A DNA stretch of 64,000 bases from Leucobacter komagatae (GTDB taxonomy: Bacteria; Actinomycetota; Actinomycetes; Actinomycetales; Microbacteriaceae): positions 2,356,001 to 2,420,000 of the forward strand of contig NZ_VFON01000001.1 of assembly GCF_006716085.1 (NCBI RefSeq), written 5' to 3'. Both the position numbers and the translations under genes were made by a program. Shown here one piece after another: positions 42,805 to 53,191 of the stretch. Within the stretch, counting starts at the first letter, position 1. The number at the start of each line of letters is the position of its first letter. Below the pieces are notes generated by a model that searched no databases, was not told the DNA's origin, and saw only the letters and a program-made list of their open reading frames with translations.

Positions 42805-44327
42805 TAGAAGAGTCCCTTCGGGGCTGCCGCGAGGTCGATGACGCCCGCCTTCGCGACGATGTTGAGCTCGCGCACCTCGTCTGCCGAGAGCTCGGGCAGG
42901 CGCTGGACGAGCTCGAGGAAGCGCTCGATCTCTGCCGGCTCGAGCACGGGCTCGGCGAGCAGGCGGAACTTCGCGATGTAGTTGTCGCGGGCGAACGGAC
43001 GCGCGCCGAGCGGGTGAGCGTCTGCGACCGCAATCTCGTCGACGATCTTCGTCCCGTCGGCGAGCTCGATCTCCACGCGGCCGCCGAACGCCTTCTCGTC
43101 GGGGTCCTCCGAGTGGTAGCGGCGAGTCCACTCCGCATCCTCGGCGGTCGTGATCTTGTGCCACAGCTCGACGGTGTCCGCTCGGCCTGCGCGCTCGGGG
43201 GTGTACGAGTCGACGTGGTGCCAGCCGCCATCCTGCAGCGCGACCGCGAAGATGTACGGGATCGAGTGGTCGAGTGTTTCACGTGAAGCATTGGGGTCGT
43301 ACTTCTGCGGGTCGTTCGCGCCCGAGCCGATCACGTAGTGCGTGTGATGGCTCGTGTGCAGCACGATGCTCTTCACGTTCGCCGGGTCGACGAGCTCGGG
43401 GTGCTCACCGTTCAGCTTGCGCGCGAGGTCGATCCAGGCCTGCGCCTGGTACTCGGCCGAGTGCTCCTTCGTGTAGCTGTCGAGGATCGCGCGCTTCGCC
43501 TCGCCCTTCGCGGGCAGCGGGACCTGGTACTTCGCGTCGGGGCCGTCGAGCATCCACGCGATGACGCCGTCTTCACCTTCGTAGATCGGGCTCGGCGAGG
43601 TCTGTCCGCGCATCGCGCGGTCGACGGCCTCGACCGCCATCTTGCCCGCGAACGCGGGCGCGTGCGCCTTCCAGGTCGAGATCTCGCCCTTGCGCGACTG
43701 GCGGGTCGCCGTCGTCGTGTGCAGGCCCTGGCCGACGGCCTGGTAGATCGTCTCGGTGTCGAGGCCGAGCAGCGTGCCGATGCCGGCCGCGGCCGACGGG
43801 CCGATGTGGGCGACGTGATCGATCTTGTGCTTGTGGAGGCAAATCGCGCGCACGAGATCCATCTGAATCTCGTAGCCGGTGGCGATCGCGCGCACGAGGG
43901 CGCGGCCGTCCTTGCCAACGTGCTGAGCGACCGCGAGGATCGGCGGGATGTTGTCGCCGGGGTGCGAGTACTCGGCCGCGAGGAAGGTGTCGTGGTAGTC
44001 GAGCTCGCGAACCGCGACGCCGTTGGTCCAGGCCGCCCACTCCGGGCTCGTGCGCTCAGCATCGAGGCCGAAGATTGACGCGCCCTTGCCGCCCGTCGAG
44101 ACGGGGTGCGAGAGCGCCTGCGCGCGGGAGGCGACGATCGGGCCGCGGGTGAGCGACGCTGCCGCAACCGAGGCGTTATCGATGATGCGGTTGATGATCA
44201 TGTCGAGGACATCGGCGTCGACCTCGACGGGATCAGTCGCGACCTCGGCGATCTTCCACGCGAGCTGCTCCTCACGCGGGAGCGTTTCTTCGCTCTTGTA
44301 CACGCGAACGTTGTGAATGACGGTCAT
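42804..44327 (-). CDS. prpD: 2-Methylcitrate dehydratase
   Basis: Protein of 507 residues of the MmgE/PrpD family. Landmarks are [29 protein letters not shown] (about 105-133), [17 protein letters not shown], and [21 protein letters not shown]. It dehydrates 2-methylcitrate; a separate aconitase completes the isomerisation and is not in this window. The ATG overlaps the regulator's stop (ATGA) and the stop overlaps prpB, so all four cycle genes are tightly coupled. Confidence 0.93.
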   Translation of the reverse strand: MTVIHNVRVYKSEETLPREEQLAWKIAEVATDPVEVDADVLDMIINRIIDNASVAAASLTRGPIVASRAQALSHPVSTGGKGASIFGLDAERTSPEWAAWTNGVAVRELDYHDTFLAAEYSHPGDNIPPILAVAQHVGKDGRALVRAIATGYEIQMDLVRAICLHKHKIDHVAHIGPSAAAGIGTLLGLDTETIYQAVGQGLHTTTATRQSRKGEISTWKAHAPAFAGKMAVEAVDRAMRGQTSPSPIYEGEDGVIAWMLDGPDAKYQVPLPAKGEAKRAILDSYTKEHSAEYQAQAWIDLARKLNGEHPELVDPANVKSIVLHTSHHTHYVIGSGANDPQKYDPNASRETLDHSIPYIFAVALQDGGWHHVDSYTPERAGRADTVELWHKITTAEDAEWTRRYHSEDPDEKAFGGRVEIELADGTKIVDEIAVADAHPLGARPFARDNYIAKFRLLAEPVLEPAEIERFLELVQRLPELSADEVRELNIVAKAGVIDLAAAPKGLF

Positions 44328-45013
44328 GGTGTTGTCCCTTCTGACGGTGATGCTGTGCTGTGATGATCGCCGCTCGCGCCAGAGGTGGCGAGCGACGTAA
44401 GAATCGAGGCGAGCGCGTTGTGCAGGTGCACGTGCGTGGCGTGTGCGGCGAGTTCGCCGTCGCCGGCCGCGATGGCCTGGGCGATGAGCGTGTGCTCGGC
44501 AACCGAGGCGTGCAGCCTCGCGCGGTTGTCGCGGGCGAGCCGCCGAGCCCGTGCGAGGTGCGTGCGGATCGTGCGCAGCGCGCTCGTGAAGTACTGGTTG
44601 CCGACGGCGGCGTCGAGCGCTTCGTCGAAGCGGGCGATGAGGTCGTAGTACGAGTCGGCCGCCACTTCCCCACTCTCGGGGTGGGCCGCCGCGAACGCCT
44701 CAGCGAGTTCGGAGAAGACGACCGGGTCGCCCTTGGCCGCTGCGATCCTCGCGGTGTTCTCCTCAAGCGCGCGCCTCACTTCGAAGAGCGCCCGGATGTC
44801 GTCGGCCTGGAAGTCGGAGACAACGGTGACGCGCGGCGAAAGCTGGGCTGCGAGCCCGTTCGAGATGAGCCTGCCGATTGCCTCACGGGCCGGCGTGCGG
44901 CTCACGCCGAGGCGGGCCGCCTGTTCGACCTCGCCGAGCACCGTCCCGGGGGCGAGTTCGCCACGCTGGATCTCGTCAAGGAGGGTCGCATACGCCCGAT
45001 CACTTGCCCGCAC
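44324..45013 (-). CDS. GntR/FadR-family regulator of the prp operon
   Basis: Protein of 229 residues from the GTG at 45011-45013. An N-terminal GntR winged helix ([47 protein letters not shown]) is followed by an FCD helical domain with metal-type ligands Asp in [12 protein letters not shown] and His in [12 protein letters not shown] and [11 protein letters not shown]. As first gene of the methylcitrate operon it is the probable sensor of 2-methylcitrate or a related acid. Other actinobacteria use a different PrpR, so this would be an alternative control scheme. Confidence 0.87.
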   Translation of the reverse strand: MRASDRAYATLLDEIQRGELAPGTVLGEVEQAARLGVSRTPAREAIGRLISNGLAAQLSPRVTVVSDFQADDIRALFEVRRALEENTARIAAAKGDPVVFSELAEAFAAAHPESGEVAADSYYDLIARFDEALDAAVGNQYFTSALRTIRTHLARARRLARDNRARLHASVAEHTLIAQAIAAGDGELAAHATHVHLHNALASILTSLATSGASGDHHSTASPSEGTTP

Positions 45014-45107
45014 GACACACCCCCGATCTCGACGCTTCAGTGTCGCCTACGATCCAGCGTATACACTCGGGCGCTCAATTGCCACCCAAATTGCTGAATG
45101 ATTCGCA

Positions 45108-45121
45108 GAATGCATACATTC
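45108..45121. promoter_or_regulatory. Candidate operator upstream of the prp regulator
   Basis: A perfect dyad GAATG-CATA-CATTC lies 95 bp upstream of the GntR start, in an AT-rich patch that also includes GTATAC at about 45058-45063. GntR/FCD proteins often bind short dyads of this size. The remaining bases of the 325-bp gap hold no gene that I can support. Confidence 0.45.
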
Positions 45122-45231
45122 TTTGGGTCGTGGTCACCCACTGGAGACTCGTGCGTAGCTTGGCCACCTGCAAATGCCCCCGGCCCTCGGCCCCGTGCGA
45201 CCCCGGCCCCGCTACGCCCCTCGTGCAGCAC

Positions 45232-45290
45232 CTTTCTCTGCGTTTTGACGTAGTTCAGGGCACCGCAACTACGTCAAAACGGAGACAAAG
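45232..45290. repeat. Long inverted repeat, 15-bp perfect core extended to 24 bp
   Basis: Core arms CGTTTTGACGTAGTT (45241-45255) and AACTACGTCAAAACG (45267-45281) are perfect with an 11-nt spacer. The match extends outward nine more bases each side with two mismatches (45232 to 45290). It lies between the prp regulator's upstream region and the stop of the osmoprotectant receptor gene. It could be a terminator for the latter, a large operator or a palindromic repeat element. Confidence 0.75.
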
Positions 45291-45338
45291 TCAGGGAATC
45301 GGCTGCTCGAGGAACCAGGGAATCGGGGAACGGGCGGC

Positions 45339-46298
45339 TCAGCCCACCAGCCCCTTTTCCTTCAACCACGCCGCAGCAATCTTCGACGCCGGCGCCTGAT
45401 CAGACACCGACTGAGCGCCGAGCTGCTGCAGGTCCTCAGCTGTCAGCGCCGCAGAAACCCCATCGATGATCGCGGCCGCCTCTGCGTCAACCTTGTCAGA
45501 GACAACAGGCACCACGTGCGACGCGAGGAACAGCCCCTTCGGGTCCGAGAGCACCACGAGGTCGCCATCCGCGAACACCGGGTCGGCCGAGTACAGGTCA
45601 ACGAGCTGCACCTGGCCGTCGCGCAGCGCCTTCACCGTGAGCGGCCCGCCCGAATCCTCGATCGGGGTGAACGCAACATCGACACCGTAGACCTGCTTGA
45701 GCCCGTCGGGGCCGTAGGGGCGCTTGGCGAGCTCAGAGTTGCCGCCGAGCGTGAGGCCTTCGACCCCGGCGAGGTCGCCGATCTCGGTGAGGCCGTGCTG
45801 CTTCGCGAAGTCGCTCGTGACGACGTACGAATCCTGGTCGGAGGCCTCAGACTGCGCGAGCACGCGAAGCCCCTTGGGCAGCGCCGCCTCGAGGGCGCCA
45901 TAGACGTCGTCGCTCGACGTCGCGTCTGCTTCAGGGTCGAGGTACTGCAGCAGGTTGCCCGTGTACTCGGGGAACACGTCGATGGACCCCGACTCGATCT
46001 CGGGCATGTACACCTCGCGCTGGCCGATGCGCAGCTGGCGGTCAACGGTGAAGCCGCCGTCTTCGAGCGCCTGGGCGTAGAGCTCTGCGACGATCTCGTT
46101 CGAGTAGTAATCCTGCGACCCGACGACGAGCGTCTGCGACTCCCCGGCGCCGCCCGAGCCGCCCGAGCCCCCAGCACCGTCGCCGAGTGGGTCTGCCGAC
46201 GCGCACGCGGAGAGCAGCGTCACCCCCGCGAGCGCCGCGAGCCCGAGGGCGGCGAGGCGGCCGATCCGTCGTGGTGTGCGTGATGATCGTGTGTGCAT
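45339..46298 (-). CDS. opuCC: Osmoprotectant ABC transporter substrate-binding lipoprotein
   Basis: Protein of 319 residues with a signal peptide and lipobox LLSAC. A Gly/Ser-rich linker (about 38-52) leads to a glycine betaine/choline receptor domain of the OpuAC/OsmF type: LVVGSQDYYSNEIVAELYAQALEDGG, then IDVFPEYTGNLLQYL (about 104-118), then RDGQVQLVDLYSADP. The binding site usually has Tyr/Phe cages, and candidates are in QDYYSN and PEYTGNLLQY. It is the last gene of the four-gene transporter. Confidence 0.9.
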   Translation of the reverse strand: MHTRSSRTPRRIGRLAALGLAALAGVTLLSACASADPLGDGAGGSGGSGGAGESQTLVVGSQDYYSNEIVAELYAQALEDGGFTVDRQLRIGQREVYMPEIESGSIDVFPEYTGNLLQYLDPEADATSSDDVYGALEAALPKGLRVLAQSEASDQDSYVVTSDFAKQHGLTEIGDLAGVEGLTLGGNSELAKRPYGPDGLKQVYGVDVAFTPIEDSGGPLTVKALRDGQVQLVDLYSADPVFADGDLVVLSDPKGLFLASHVVPVVSDKVDAEAAAIIDGVSAALTAEDLQQLGAQSVSDQAPASKIAAAWLKEKGLVG

Positions 46299-46311
46299 CT
46301 TCGTCTCCCAA

Positions 46312-47010
46312 TCAGGTTGTTGCGGTGGTGTGTGAGGGCTCAGGTGTCGCGGGCGCGGTTAGGCGCGCCGAGGTCGCGCGCTGCAGCATCGCAAGCCCGA
46401 CTTCGAGTAGCAGCGCGAGCGCGATGACCAAGATCGCGGCCCCGAGCATCTGCCCGTAGTCGCGGGTCTTCAGCCCGGTGAAGAGGTACCTGCCGAGCCC
46501 GAGGTCTGCGGTGTAGGCGGCGAGGGTCGCCGTCGCGACGACCTGCAGCACGGCCGCGCGCACCCCGCCGACGATGACGGGCAGCGCGAGCGGCACCTCG
46601 ACCTGCCAGATCACCTGCGCCGGGCGCATCCCGATCGCGCGCGCGGCCTGGGACGTTTCGCGCGGCACGGCCTGCACGCCCGAGTACGCCCCGGCGAGGA
46701 GCGACGGGATCGCGAGCACGACGAGCGCGACGAGTGGGGCCGCGAGCCCGATGCCGAGCCACAGGGCGAACACCGTCAGTACGCCGAGCGTCGGGAGCGC
46801 TCGTGCGGCGCCCGTGAGCGCCCCGATCGCCCCAACCCCGCGGCGGGTGTGGCCAATCAGCAAGCCAGCCGGCAGCGCGATCACCGCCGCGATCGCGACC
46901 GCAAGGAAGGAGACCCACAGGTGCTCGCCGATGCGCGCGGGGATACCGCCTGAACCGGCCCAGTTCGCGCCGTCTGAGAGCCAGGCGAGGGCCTCCGCAA
47001 AGAGGTTCAT
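46312..47010 (-). CDS. opuCD: Osmoprotectant ABC transporter permease
   Basis: Protein of 232 residues with about six helices. GEHLWVSFLAVAIAAVIALPAGLLIGH near the start, then ARALPTLGVLTVFALWLG and the EAA-type loop QAARAIGMRPAQVIWQVEVPLALP (about 140-163) are typical of OpuC/YehW-type permeases. Starts at the ATG at 47008-47010, overlapping the previous permease stop (ATGA). It pairs with the neighbour permease in a heterodimer. Confidence 0.9.
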   Translation of the reverse strand: MNLFAEALAWLSDGANWAGSGGIPARIGEHLWVSFLAVAIAAVIALPAGLLIGHTRRGVGAIGALTGAARALPTLGVLTVFALWLGIGLAAPLVALVVLAIPSLLAGAYSGVQAVPRETSQAARAIGMRPAQVIWQVEVPLALPVIVGGVRAAVLQVVATATLAAYTADLGLGRYLFTGLKTRDYGQMLGAAILVIALALLLEVGLAMLQRATSARLTAPATPEPSHTTATT

Positions 47011-47645
47011 GCGGCGACCCTCCGCCAGGGCGTGAGCGCGCGGCCGAGCAGCAGAAGCAGCCCGTCGAGCACGAGCGCGAGCACGATCGTCGCGACGATC
47101 CCGGTGAGCACCTCACCGAAGATGCCGCGCTGGAACCCGTCGGTGAGCAGCGTGCCGAGGCTCGACACCCCGATGAGCGCACCGACAGTCACCAAGCTGA
47201 TCGTCGACACCGTCACGACCCGCACCCCGGCGAGAATGACGGGAAGCGCGAGGGGCAGGTCGACGCGCCAGAACACCGACCTGCTTGAAAAACCAATCGC
47301 GAGCGAAGCGTCGCGCACCCTCGTATCGACCGCCGCGAAGCCGTCTGCCGCGCTGCGCACGAGCAGCGCAACGCCGTAGAGCGTGAGGGCGACCACCATG
47401 TTCGCGTCGGAGCGCAGGGGCACGCCCACGACCGCCGGGATGATGATGAGCAGCGGGAGCGCGGGGATCGCGTAGAGCAGCGTGGCGGCGCTCGTGAGCG
47501 CGCCGCCGAGCCTGCCGTAGCGGAAGGAGAGCCGCCCGATCGGGATCGCAATAAGCGTTGCGAGGAGGATCGCAGGGAGGCTCAGCTGCAGGTGTGCCCA
47601 GGCGAGTTCGATCACCTGCGACCAGTTCTGCGCGAGCCACTTCAC
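47007..47645 (-). CDS. opuCB: Osmoprotectant ABC transporter permease
   Basis: Protein of 212 residues with about five to six helices. Conserved elements are HLQLSLPAILLATLIAIPIG, LLYAIPALPLLIIIPAVVG and the coupling loop RVRDASLAIGFSSRSVFWRVDLPLALP (about 117-143). Overlaps the ATPase stop by 4 bp (GTGA at 47642-47645), so the start is the GTG at 47643-47645. This is the smaller of the two permeases. Confidence 0.9.
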   Translation of the reverse strand: MKWLAQNWSQVIELAWAHLQLSLPAILLATLIAIPIGRLSFRYGRLGGALTSAATLLYAIPALPLLIIIPAVVGVPLRSDANMVVALTLYGVALLVRSAADGFAAVDTRVRDASLAIGFSSRSVFWRVDLPLALPVILAGVRVVTVSTISLVTVGALIGVSSLGTLLTDGFQRGIFGEVLTGIVATIVLALVLDGLLLLLGRALTPWRRVAA

Positions 47646-48469
47646 GGCTCGATCACTCCGAGTGGCCTGCCCGTGCTGTCGAACACGATCCGCTGCCCGT
47701 CGACATCGCGCGTCGTGAGCTTGCGGGCCTCGTGGTCGCCGCCGGCCGCGTCCGCGCCGATAAAGTGCCGCACGAAGTCATCGGCGGGGTGCGCGAGGAT
47801 GTCGGCCGGGGTGCCGCACTGGGCGATCTCGCCGCCGGTGCGCAGCACGACGACCTCGTCACCCAGCCGGAACGCCTCGTCGATGTCGTGGGTGACGAAC
47901 AAGATCGTCTTGCCGAGCTCGCGCTGCAGCCTGCCGAGCTCGTTCTGAAGTTCGCGCCGCACGATCGGGTCGACCGCTCCGAAGGGCTCGTCCATGAGCA
48001 GGATATTCGGGTCGGGAACGAGCGCGCGCGCAACGCCAACGCGTTGCTGCTGCCCGCCGGAGAGCTGGGCGGGGAACCGCCGCCCGAGGTCGGCGCTCAG
48101 GCCGACGCGCTCGAGCATCTCGCTCGCGAGCGCGCGGGCGCGGGCCTTCGGGGTGCCGTTCAGGATCGCGACCGTTGCGACGTTGTCGAGTACGGTGCGG
48201 TGCGGAAGCAGACCGCCCTGCTGCAGCACGTAGCCGATCGAGCGGCGCAGCTGCACCGGGTCGGCCGTAGAGACGTCTTGGCCGTCGATCCAGACGCTGC
48301 CACTTGTGGGTTCGACCATGCGGTTGACCATGCGCAGGAGCGTCGTCTTACCGCTGCCGGAGGAACCGACGAACACTGTCGCGTGGTGCGAGGGGATGGT
48401 GAGCGAGAACTCCCCCACCGCCCTCGTGCCGTCGGCGTAGGTTTTGGTGACGGCGTCGAATCGAATCAT
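47642..48469 (-). CDS. opuCA: Osmoprotectant ABC transporter ATP-binding protein
   Basis: Protein of 275 residues with Walker A GSSGSGKT (about 36-43), Q-loop [13 protein letters not shown], signature [15 protein letters not shown], Walker [13 protein letters not shown] and H-loop VTHDIDEA. The family form with the Met in [11 protein letters not shown] is that of glycine betaine/choline importers. The C-terminal CBS pair found in many OpuCA proteins is absent, so ionic-strength sensing by CBS domains is not available here. It is the first gene of the operon. Confidence 0.9.
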   Translation of the reverse strand: MIRFDAVTKTYADGTRAVGEFSLTIPSHHATVFVGSSGSGKTTLLRMVNRMVEPTSGSVWIDGQDVSTADPVQLRRSIGYVLQQGGLLPHRTVLDNVATVAILNGTPKARARALASEMLERVGLSADLGRRFPAQLSGGQQQRVGVARALVPDPNILLMDEPFGAVDPIVRRELQNELGRLQRELGKTILFVTHDIDEAFRLGDEVVVLRTGGEIAQCGTPADILAHPADDFVRHFIGADAAGGDHEARKLTTRDVDGQRIVFDSTGRPLGVIEP

Positions 48470-48573
48470 TCGCTACCACCCCCAAGGTCTGTCGGGTGCA
48501 GGCGCACCCCGGTCGGAACTGTGCCCAAACCTAGCACCTGCCCCCGACAAACCGAGTTACAGCTCGGAGAAAC

Positions 48574-49335
48574 CTACTTCGGCCCCATGCGCAGAGCGCC
48601 GTCCATGCGGATGGTTTCGCCGTTCAGGTAGTCGTGCTCGGCGATCATTGTGACGAGCTGTGCAAACTCGTCGGGGCGCGCGAGGCGCGCCGGGAACGGC
48701 ACCGATGCAGACAGCGAAGCGTTCACCTCGGGGCCGAGGGCCTCAAGCAGCGGTGTCGCGACGATGCCCGGAGCGATCGTGTTCACGCGGATGCCGTTCC
48801 GCGCGAGGTCGCGTGCGGCCGTGATGCCCATGCCGACAACGCCACCCTTCGAGGCAGCGTAGGCGATCTGGCCGATCTGGCCCTCGTAGGCGGCGACCGA
48901 AGCGGTGTTGACGATGAGGCCGCGCTGGCCCGACTCGTCGACGGGCTCCTGCTCAGCCATAACCTCCGCCGCGAGGCGGAGCACGTTGAACGTGCCAACG
49001 AGGTTGATGTTTAGCGTGCGCTGGAACGTCTCAAGGTCGTGCACACCCTTGCCCGAGAGCACGCGCTTCGCCGGCGCAATGCCTGCGCAGTTCACAACAA
49101 GGCGGATCGGGGGCTCACCGTCGTTCAGCTTCAGCGCTGCGGCAACCTGCTCCTCACTCGTCACATCGGCGGCGATGTAGCGGATACCCGCCGCGGGCTC
49201 GCCCACCTTGTCGATCGAAGCCTGAAGGTCGAGTCCGAGCACCGTCGCTCCACGCTCAGCGAGCAGCGCCGCCGTTGCCGCGCCGAGCCCCGAGGCCGCG
49301 CCAGTGACAAGCGCCGTGGTCCCTGCAATCTGCAT
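48574..49335 (-). CDS. SDR-family 3-hydroxyacyl-CoA dehydrogenase (HSD17B10-like)
   Basis: The start is the ATG at 49333-49335 (MQIAGTTALVTGAASGLGAATA); upstream frame is non-coding in character. Protein of 253 residues with cofactor motif TGAASGLG (about 10-17), NCAGIAPA (NNAG equivalent), the catalytic Ser in NTASVAAYEG and YxxxK in AYAASKGG, plus the terminal IRMDGALRM. The match to type II 3-hydroxyacyl-CoA / 2-methyl-3-hydroxybutyryl-CoA dehydrogenases is close by eye. It would oxidise a 3-hydroxyacyl-CoA with NAD in fatty acid or isoleucine breakdown. Confidence 0.85.
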   Translation of the reverse strand: MQIAGTTALVTGAASGLGAATAALLAERGATVLGLDLQASIDKVGEPAAGIRYIAADVTSEEQVAAALKLNDGEPPIRLVVNCAGIAPAKRVLSGKGVHDLETFQRTLNINLVGTFNVLRLAAEVMAEQEPVDESGQRGLIVNTASVAAYEGQIGQIAYAASKGGVVGMGITAARDLARNGIRVNTIAPGIVATPLLEALGPEVNASLSASVPFPARLARPDEFAQLVTMIAEHDYLNGETIRMDGALRMGPK

Positions 49336-49453
49336 CCTGCGTTCCTTTCGTCGTGCGGGCCGGGCGGGGAGCGCTCCGGCCACCAGGCAATCGTTGCATA
49401 TCTCCCGGCCCGCCCACACAGCGCGTCTCTGGGCGCGGGCGCCCAAAGGCGCG

Positions 49454-50554
49454 CTAGAACACCAGCACGGGCTTGATCGTCGCGCCCGATTCTGAGTCAG
49501 CGAAAGCCGTGTTGATCTCGGAGAACTCGTACTGCTTCACAAGCTTGTCGAACGGGAACAGGCCGCGCTCGTAGAGCGAAATGAGCCGGGGAATGAACTC
49601 GCGCGGCACCGAGTCGCCCTCGACAACCATCGAGATGCTGATGCCGCTCGTGAGGAGCGTTCCGATATCGAACGGCGCGTCCGTGCCGAGCTTCGCAGCG
49701 CCAACGAGCGCGCCATGCCCGCGAATTGCGAGCGACTTGGTCATCTGCGCGAACACCTGCGGCACCCCGGTCGTGTCAAGCGCGAACTGCACCCCGCGCC
49801 CGCCCGTAATCTCGCGGATCTGCTCGACGGGGTCAACCTCGCGCGAGTTCACGACGTGCGTCGCCCCGAGCTCCTTCGCGAACTCGAGGCGCTCGGGCAC
49901 GATGTCAACCATGATGATTGTCGTGGCGCCCGCGGCGACAGCGGCGAGCATGCCGGCAAGCCCGACCGCGCCCGTCCCAAAGATCGCGATCGACTCACCC
50001 GGCGCCGGGCGAAGCACGTTGAGCACGGCGCCAGAGCCCGTCATGATGCCGCAGCCGAGCGGCCCGAGCAGTTCGAGCGGCGCATCGTCTGCCACCTTCA
50101 CGGCATTCCGCGCTCGCGCGTTCGTGAACGTCGCAAACGACGACTGCCCGAAGAAGTTCGACGAAATCCGCTCGCCGCCCGCTGAGAGCGAGCTTGAGCC
50201 GTCGGTACGACTGCCACCGAAGTTCAGTGCGTAGAAGTCCACGCAGTACTGCGGGTGGCCCGTGATGCACTGCTCACACACACCGCACGACGCGGGGGCG
50301 AGCACGACCTTGTCGCCGACGACGAGGTCGGTGACGCCCGCGCCGACCGCGGTCACCACGCCCGAGCCCTCGTGGCCGAGCACGGCGGGGAGGGGCACGG
50401 GGTACCACTGGTCGCGAACGATCGCGTCGGTGTGGCACACCCCGCTCGCGACGAGGCGAACGGTCACCTCGTCTGCGCGCGGTTCGTCGAGCTCAAGCTC
50501 GCGAATATCGAGCGGTGTGCTCGGAGCTGTGGCGACTGCTGCTTGGATTTTCAC
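49454..50554 (-). CDS. Zinc-dependent alcohol dehydrogenase (aryl-alcohol / short-branched alcohol type)
   Basis: Protein of 366 residues from a GTG at 50552-50554. Catalytic zinc ligands are Cys in SGVCHTDA and GHEGSGVV (His/Glu); the structural zinc lobe is CGVCEQCITGHPQYC (about 90-104); and the Rossmann motif is GTGAVGLAG (about 193-201). The EQCITGHPQYCVDFYALNFGG form resembles benzyl-alcohol dehydrogenases such as XylB. Located between the 2-oxo acid dehydrogenase and the SDR gene, it may handle branched-chain alcohols or aldehydes. Confidence 0.88.
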   Translation of the reverse strand: MKIQAAVATAPSTPLDIRELELDEPRADEVTVRLVASGVCHTDAIVRDQWYPVPLPAVLGHEGSGVVTAVGAGVTDLVVGDKVVLAPASCGVCEQCITGHPQYCVDFYALNFGGSRTDGSSSLSAGGERISSNFFGQSSFATFTNARARNAVKVADDAPLELLGPLGCGIMTGSGAVLNVLRPAPGESIAIFGTGAVGLAGMLAAVAAGATTIIMVDIVPERLEFAKELGATHVVNSREVDPVEQIREITGGRGVQFALDTTGVPQVFAQMTKSLAIRGHGALVGAAKLGTDAPFDIGTLLTSGISISMVVEGDSVPREFIPRLISLYERGLFPFDKLVKQYEFSEINTAFADSESGATIKPVLVF

Positions 50555-50714
50555 GACATCCTGCTTCCTCCGCCTGATCGCGGCGGCGTCAACGCACGCA
50601 GCCGCGCCCCGACTTCGTCAGCCGGGGAGGACTGCGAGCAGATCTGTCCCTCCAGCGTATGCCTCGGCTGCGAGCTTCGCCCGAGAAGGCGCGGATCGCT
50701 CAGGCGGCACCCAG

Positions 50715-52070
50715 CTAGTCGAGCAGCAGCGCGGGCTCCTCAAGCACCGAGGCGACGTCGGCAACGAAACGCGAGATCACGTCACCATCGACGACGCGGT
50801 GATCGAACGAGCCGCCGACGGTCGTCACCATGCGCGGGCGCACGTGGCCGTCGACAACCCACGGCTTTTCCTTGATCGTGCCCATGGCCATGATCGCAAC
50901 CTCGCCCGGGTTCAAGATCGGCGTGCCGAAGTCCATCCCGAACACACCGATGTTCGTCAGCGTGATCGTGCCGCGCTGCATCTCCTCGGGCTGCGTGCGG
51001 CCCTCGCGCGCCGTGATCGTGAGCTGCTCGATCGCCTGCGCGAGCTCGCGCAGACTGAGCTCCTGCGCCTCCTTGATATTCGGCACGATGAGCCCGCGCG
51101 GGGTCGCCGCGGCGATCCCGAGGTTCACAAAGTGGTGGCGAATGATCTCGGTCTCGGTGAACGTCGAGTTGATTTCGGGGTTGCGACGAATCGCCCACAG
51201 CATCGCCTTCGCGAAGATGAGCAGCGGCGACACCTTGATGCCGGCGAAGTCGGTCGAGGCCTTCAGCCGCTTCACGAACTCCATCGTGCGGGTCGCGTCG
51301 ACGTCGACGAAGACGCCGACGTGCGGCGCCTCGAACGCGCTCGTGACCATCGCCTTCGCGATCTGCTTGCGCATGCCCTTGAGCGGGATCCGCTCTTCGC
51401 GGACGGCGGGCACCTCGGGCGTGGAGATGTTGCGGAAGAGGCTCGCCTGCGAGCCGTGGCGCACGACGTCGTCACGCAGGATCTCGCCGCCGATGCCGGT
51501 GCCGGCGACCTGAGCGAGGTCGACGCCGAGGTCCTTCGCGAGCTTCCGAATCGGCGGCTTCGCGATCACGGGCGACGCGGCGGCGACCGGGATCGGAGGC
51601 GCCGAGAGCAGCGGTTCTCCCCCGCTGCGACGGCGCGACCGCACCTTACCCGCGGCGCCGTAGCCCACGAGCACCGCGCCGCCCTCGTCGTCCGCGGCAC
51701 CGGCCGCGCTGGCGGGCGCAGCCGGTTCAGCGGATTCAGCCGATTCAGCGGGCTCAGCGGGAGCCGTGGCGGGCGGGGCCGCCGCGGCGGCGGGCGCGTC
51801 ACCGGCGGCGGGATCCTGATCCACCGCGCCCTCGGGCCGCACGCGCATGATTGGCTGGCCGACGGGCACGGTCTCCCCCACCTCGGCAAGTAGCTCGGTG
51901 ACGACGCCCGTGAACGGCGACGGGAGCTCGACGAGCGACTTCGCGGTCTCGATCTCGCAGATCACCTGGTTGAGCGCGACAGTGTCGCCGGGCGCGACCT
52001 GCCACGTGACAATCTCTGCCTCGGTCAGGCCCTCGCCGACATCGGGGAGGGGGAACGTCATGTCGCTCAT
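50715..52070 (-). CDS. bkdC: 2-Oxo acid dehydrogenase E2 (dihydrolipoyl acyltransferase)
   Basis: Protein of 451 residues: one lipoyl domain (residues 1-80) with the lipoylated Lys in [11 protein letters not shown], an Ala/Pro-rich hinge, an E3/E1-binding domain ([21 protein letters not shown], about 172-192), and a catalytic core ending with the active-site [13 protein letters not shown]. The order and size match branched-chain or pyruvate-type E2. It is the third gene after E1 alpha and E1 beta. No E3 is present in the window, so lipoamide dehydrogenase must come from elsewhere. Confidence 0.92.
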   Translation of the reverse strand: MSDMTFPLPDVGEGLTEAEIVTWQVAPGDTVALNQVICEIETAKSLVELPSPFTGVVTELLAEVGETVPVGQPIMRVRPEGAVDQDPAAGDAPAAAAAPPATAPAEPAESAESAEPAAPASAAGAADDEGGAVLVGYGAAGKVRSRRRSGGEPLLSAPPIPVAAASPVIAKPPIRKLAKDLGVDLAQVAGTGIGGEILRDDVVRHGSQASLFRNISTPEVPAVREERIPLKGMRKQIAKAMVTSAFEAPHVGVFVDVDATRTMEFVKRLKASTDFAGIKVSPLLIFAKAMLWAIRRNPEINSTFTETEIIRHHFVNLGIAAATPRGLIVPNIKEAQELSLRELAQAIEQLTITAREGRTQPEEMQRGTITLTNIGVFGMDFGTPILNPGEVAIMAMGTIKEKPWVVDGHVRPRMVTTVGGSFDHRVVDGDVISRFVADVASVLEEPALLLD

Positions 52071-52156
52071 CGAAGGCTCCTTCGGGGTGCTTCGGTTGGG
52101 GTGTGAGTATTCGGCCCCGGCGTGCGCGGGGCGAGACGGGCGGCTCGGCCGACCCG

Positions 52157-53191
52157 TCAGTAGTGCATCGTGCGGTCGACTGCTTCGAGGATACGGTCTG
52201 CGTCGGGCAGGAACATGCCCTCGAGTCGCGCGGGCGGGAACGGTACGTCGTAACCCGAGACGCGAAGCACGGGGGCCTGCAGCGAGTAGAACGCATGCTC
52301 GGCGACGTGCGCCGCGAGCTCGCTACCCAGGCTGACGTTGCCCGACGCCTCCTGCGCAACGACGAGGCGGCCCGTCTTGCGCACGGACTCGAGCAGCGGG
52401 CCGTAGTCCACGGGAGAAACACTGCGCAGGTCGACGACCTCGATGCTCGTGCCCTCGGCGCGCGCGACCTCGGCCGCCTCGAGCGCAGCGGCCACCATCG
52501 CACCGAACGCGACGATCGTGCAGTCGGTGCCCGCGCGCGCGACGCGGCTGCCGTGGAGGGGGGCCGCCGCCGCGGTCGGGTCGACCTCGCCCTTCATCCA
52601 GTACTTCGCCTTCGGTTCGAAGAACAGGACCGGATCCTGCGATTGGATCGCCTGCTGAATCATCCAGTAGGCGTCATTCGGCGTCGACGGCGCGACGACC
52701 CGGAGCCCCGGGGTGTGCGCGAAGTAGGCTTCGGGGCTCTCCTGGTGGTGCTCGACAGCCCCAATATGCCCGCCGTAGGGCACGCGAATGACGATGGGCA
52801 TCGGCACCTTGCCGTCGTGCCTGTTCGTGATCTTCGCGAGCTGCGTGACGATCTGGTTAAACGCCGGGAAGATGAATCCCTCGAACTGAATCTCGACGAC
52901 CGGCCGGTAGCCGCGCATTGCGAGCCCGATCGCGTGACCGACGATGCCGGCCTCTGCGAGCGGCGTGTCGAGCACCCGCGCCGAACCGAAGTCTGCCTGC
53001 AGCTTGTCGGTTACGCGGAAGACGCCGCCGAGCGGGCCGATGTCTTCGCCCATGAGCAGTACCTTCTCGTCGGCGGCCATCGCGGCGCGGAGCCCCTCGT
53101 TGATGGCGCGAGCGAGCGGCAGTTCTGTGCGCTCGGTGAGCGTCGCCACAGGCTGCGCCGTGGCCTGAACTGTGGGGGCTGAACCGGTCAT
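52157..53191 (-). CDS. bkdB: 2-Oxo acid dehydrogenase E1 beta subunit
   Basis: Protein of 344 residues with transketolase pyrimidine-binding landmarks: [36 protein letters not shown] (about 26-61), then [29 protein letters not shown], then [22 protein letters not shown]. Overlaps the E1 alpha stop by 4 bp (ATGA). With E1 alpha it decarboxylates a 2-oxo acid using ThDP. The neighbourhood favours branched-chain substrates, but pyruvate cannot be excluded by sequence. Confidence 0.93.
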   Translation of the reverse strand: MTGSAPTVQATAQPVATLTERTELPLARAINEGLRAAMAADEKVLLMGEDIGPLGGVFRVTDKLQADFGSARVLDTPLAEAGIVGHAIGLAMRGYRPVVEIQFEGFIFPAFNQIVTQLAKITNRHDGKVPMPIVIRVPYGGHIGAVEHHQESPEAYFAHTPGLRVVAPSTPNDAYWMIQQAIQSQDPVLFFEPKAKYWMKGEVDPTAAAAPLHGSRVARAGTDCTIVAFGAMVAAALEAAEVARAEGTSIEVVDLRSVSPVDYGPLLESVRKTGRLVVAQEASGNVSLGSELAAHVAEHAFYSLQAPVLRVSGYDVPFPPARLEGMFLPDADRILEAVDRTMHY

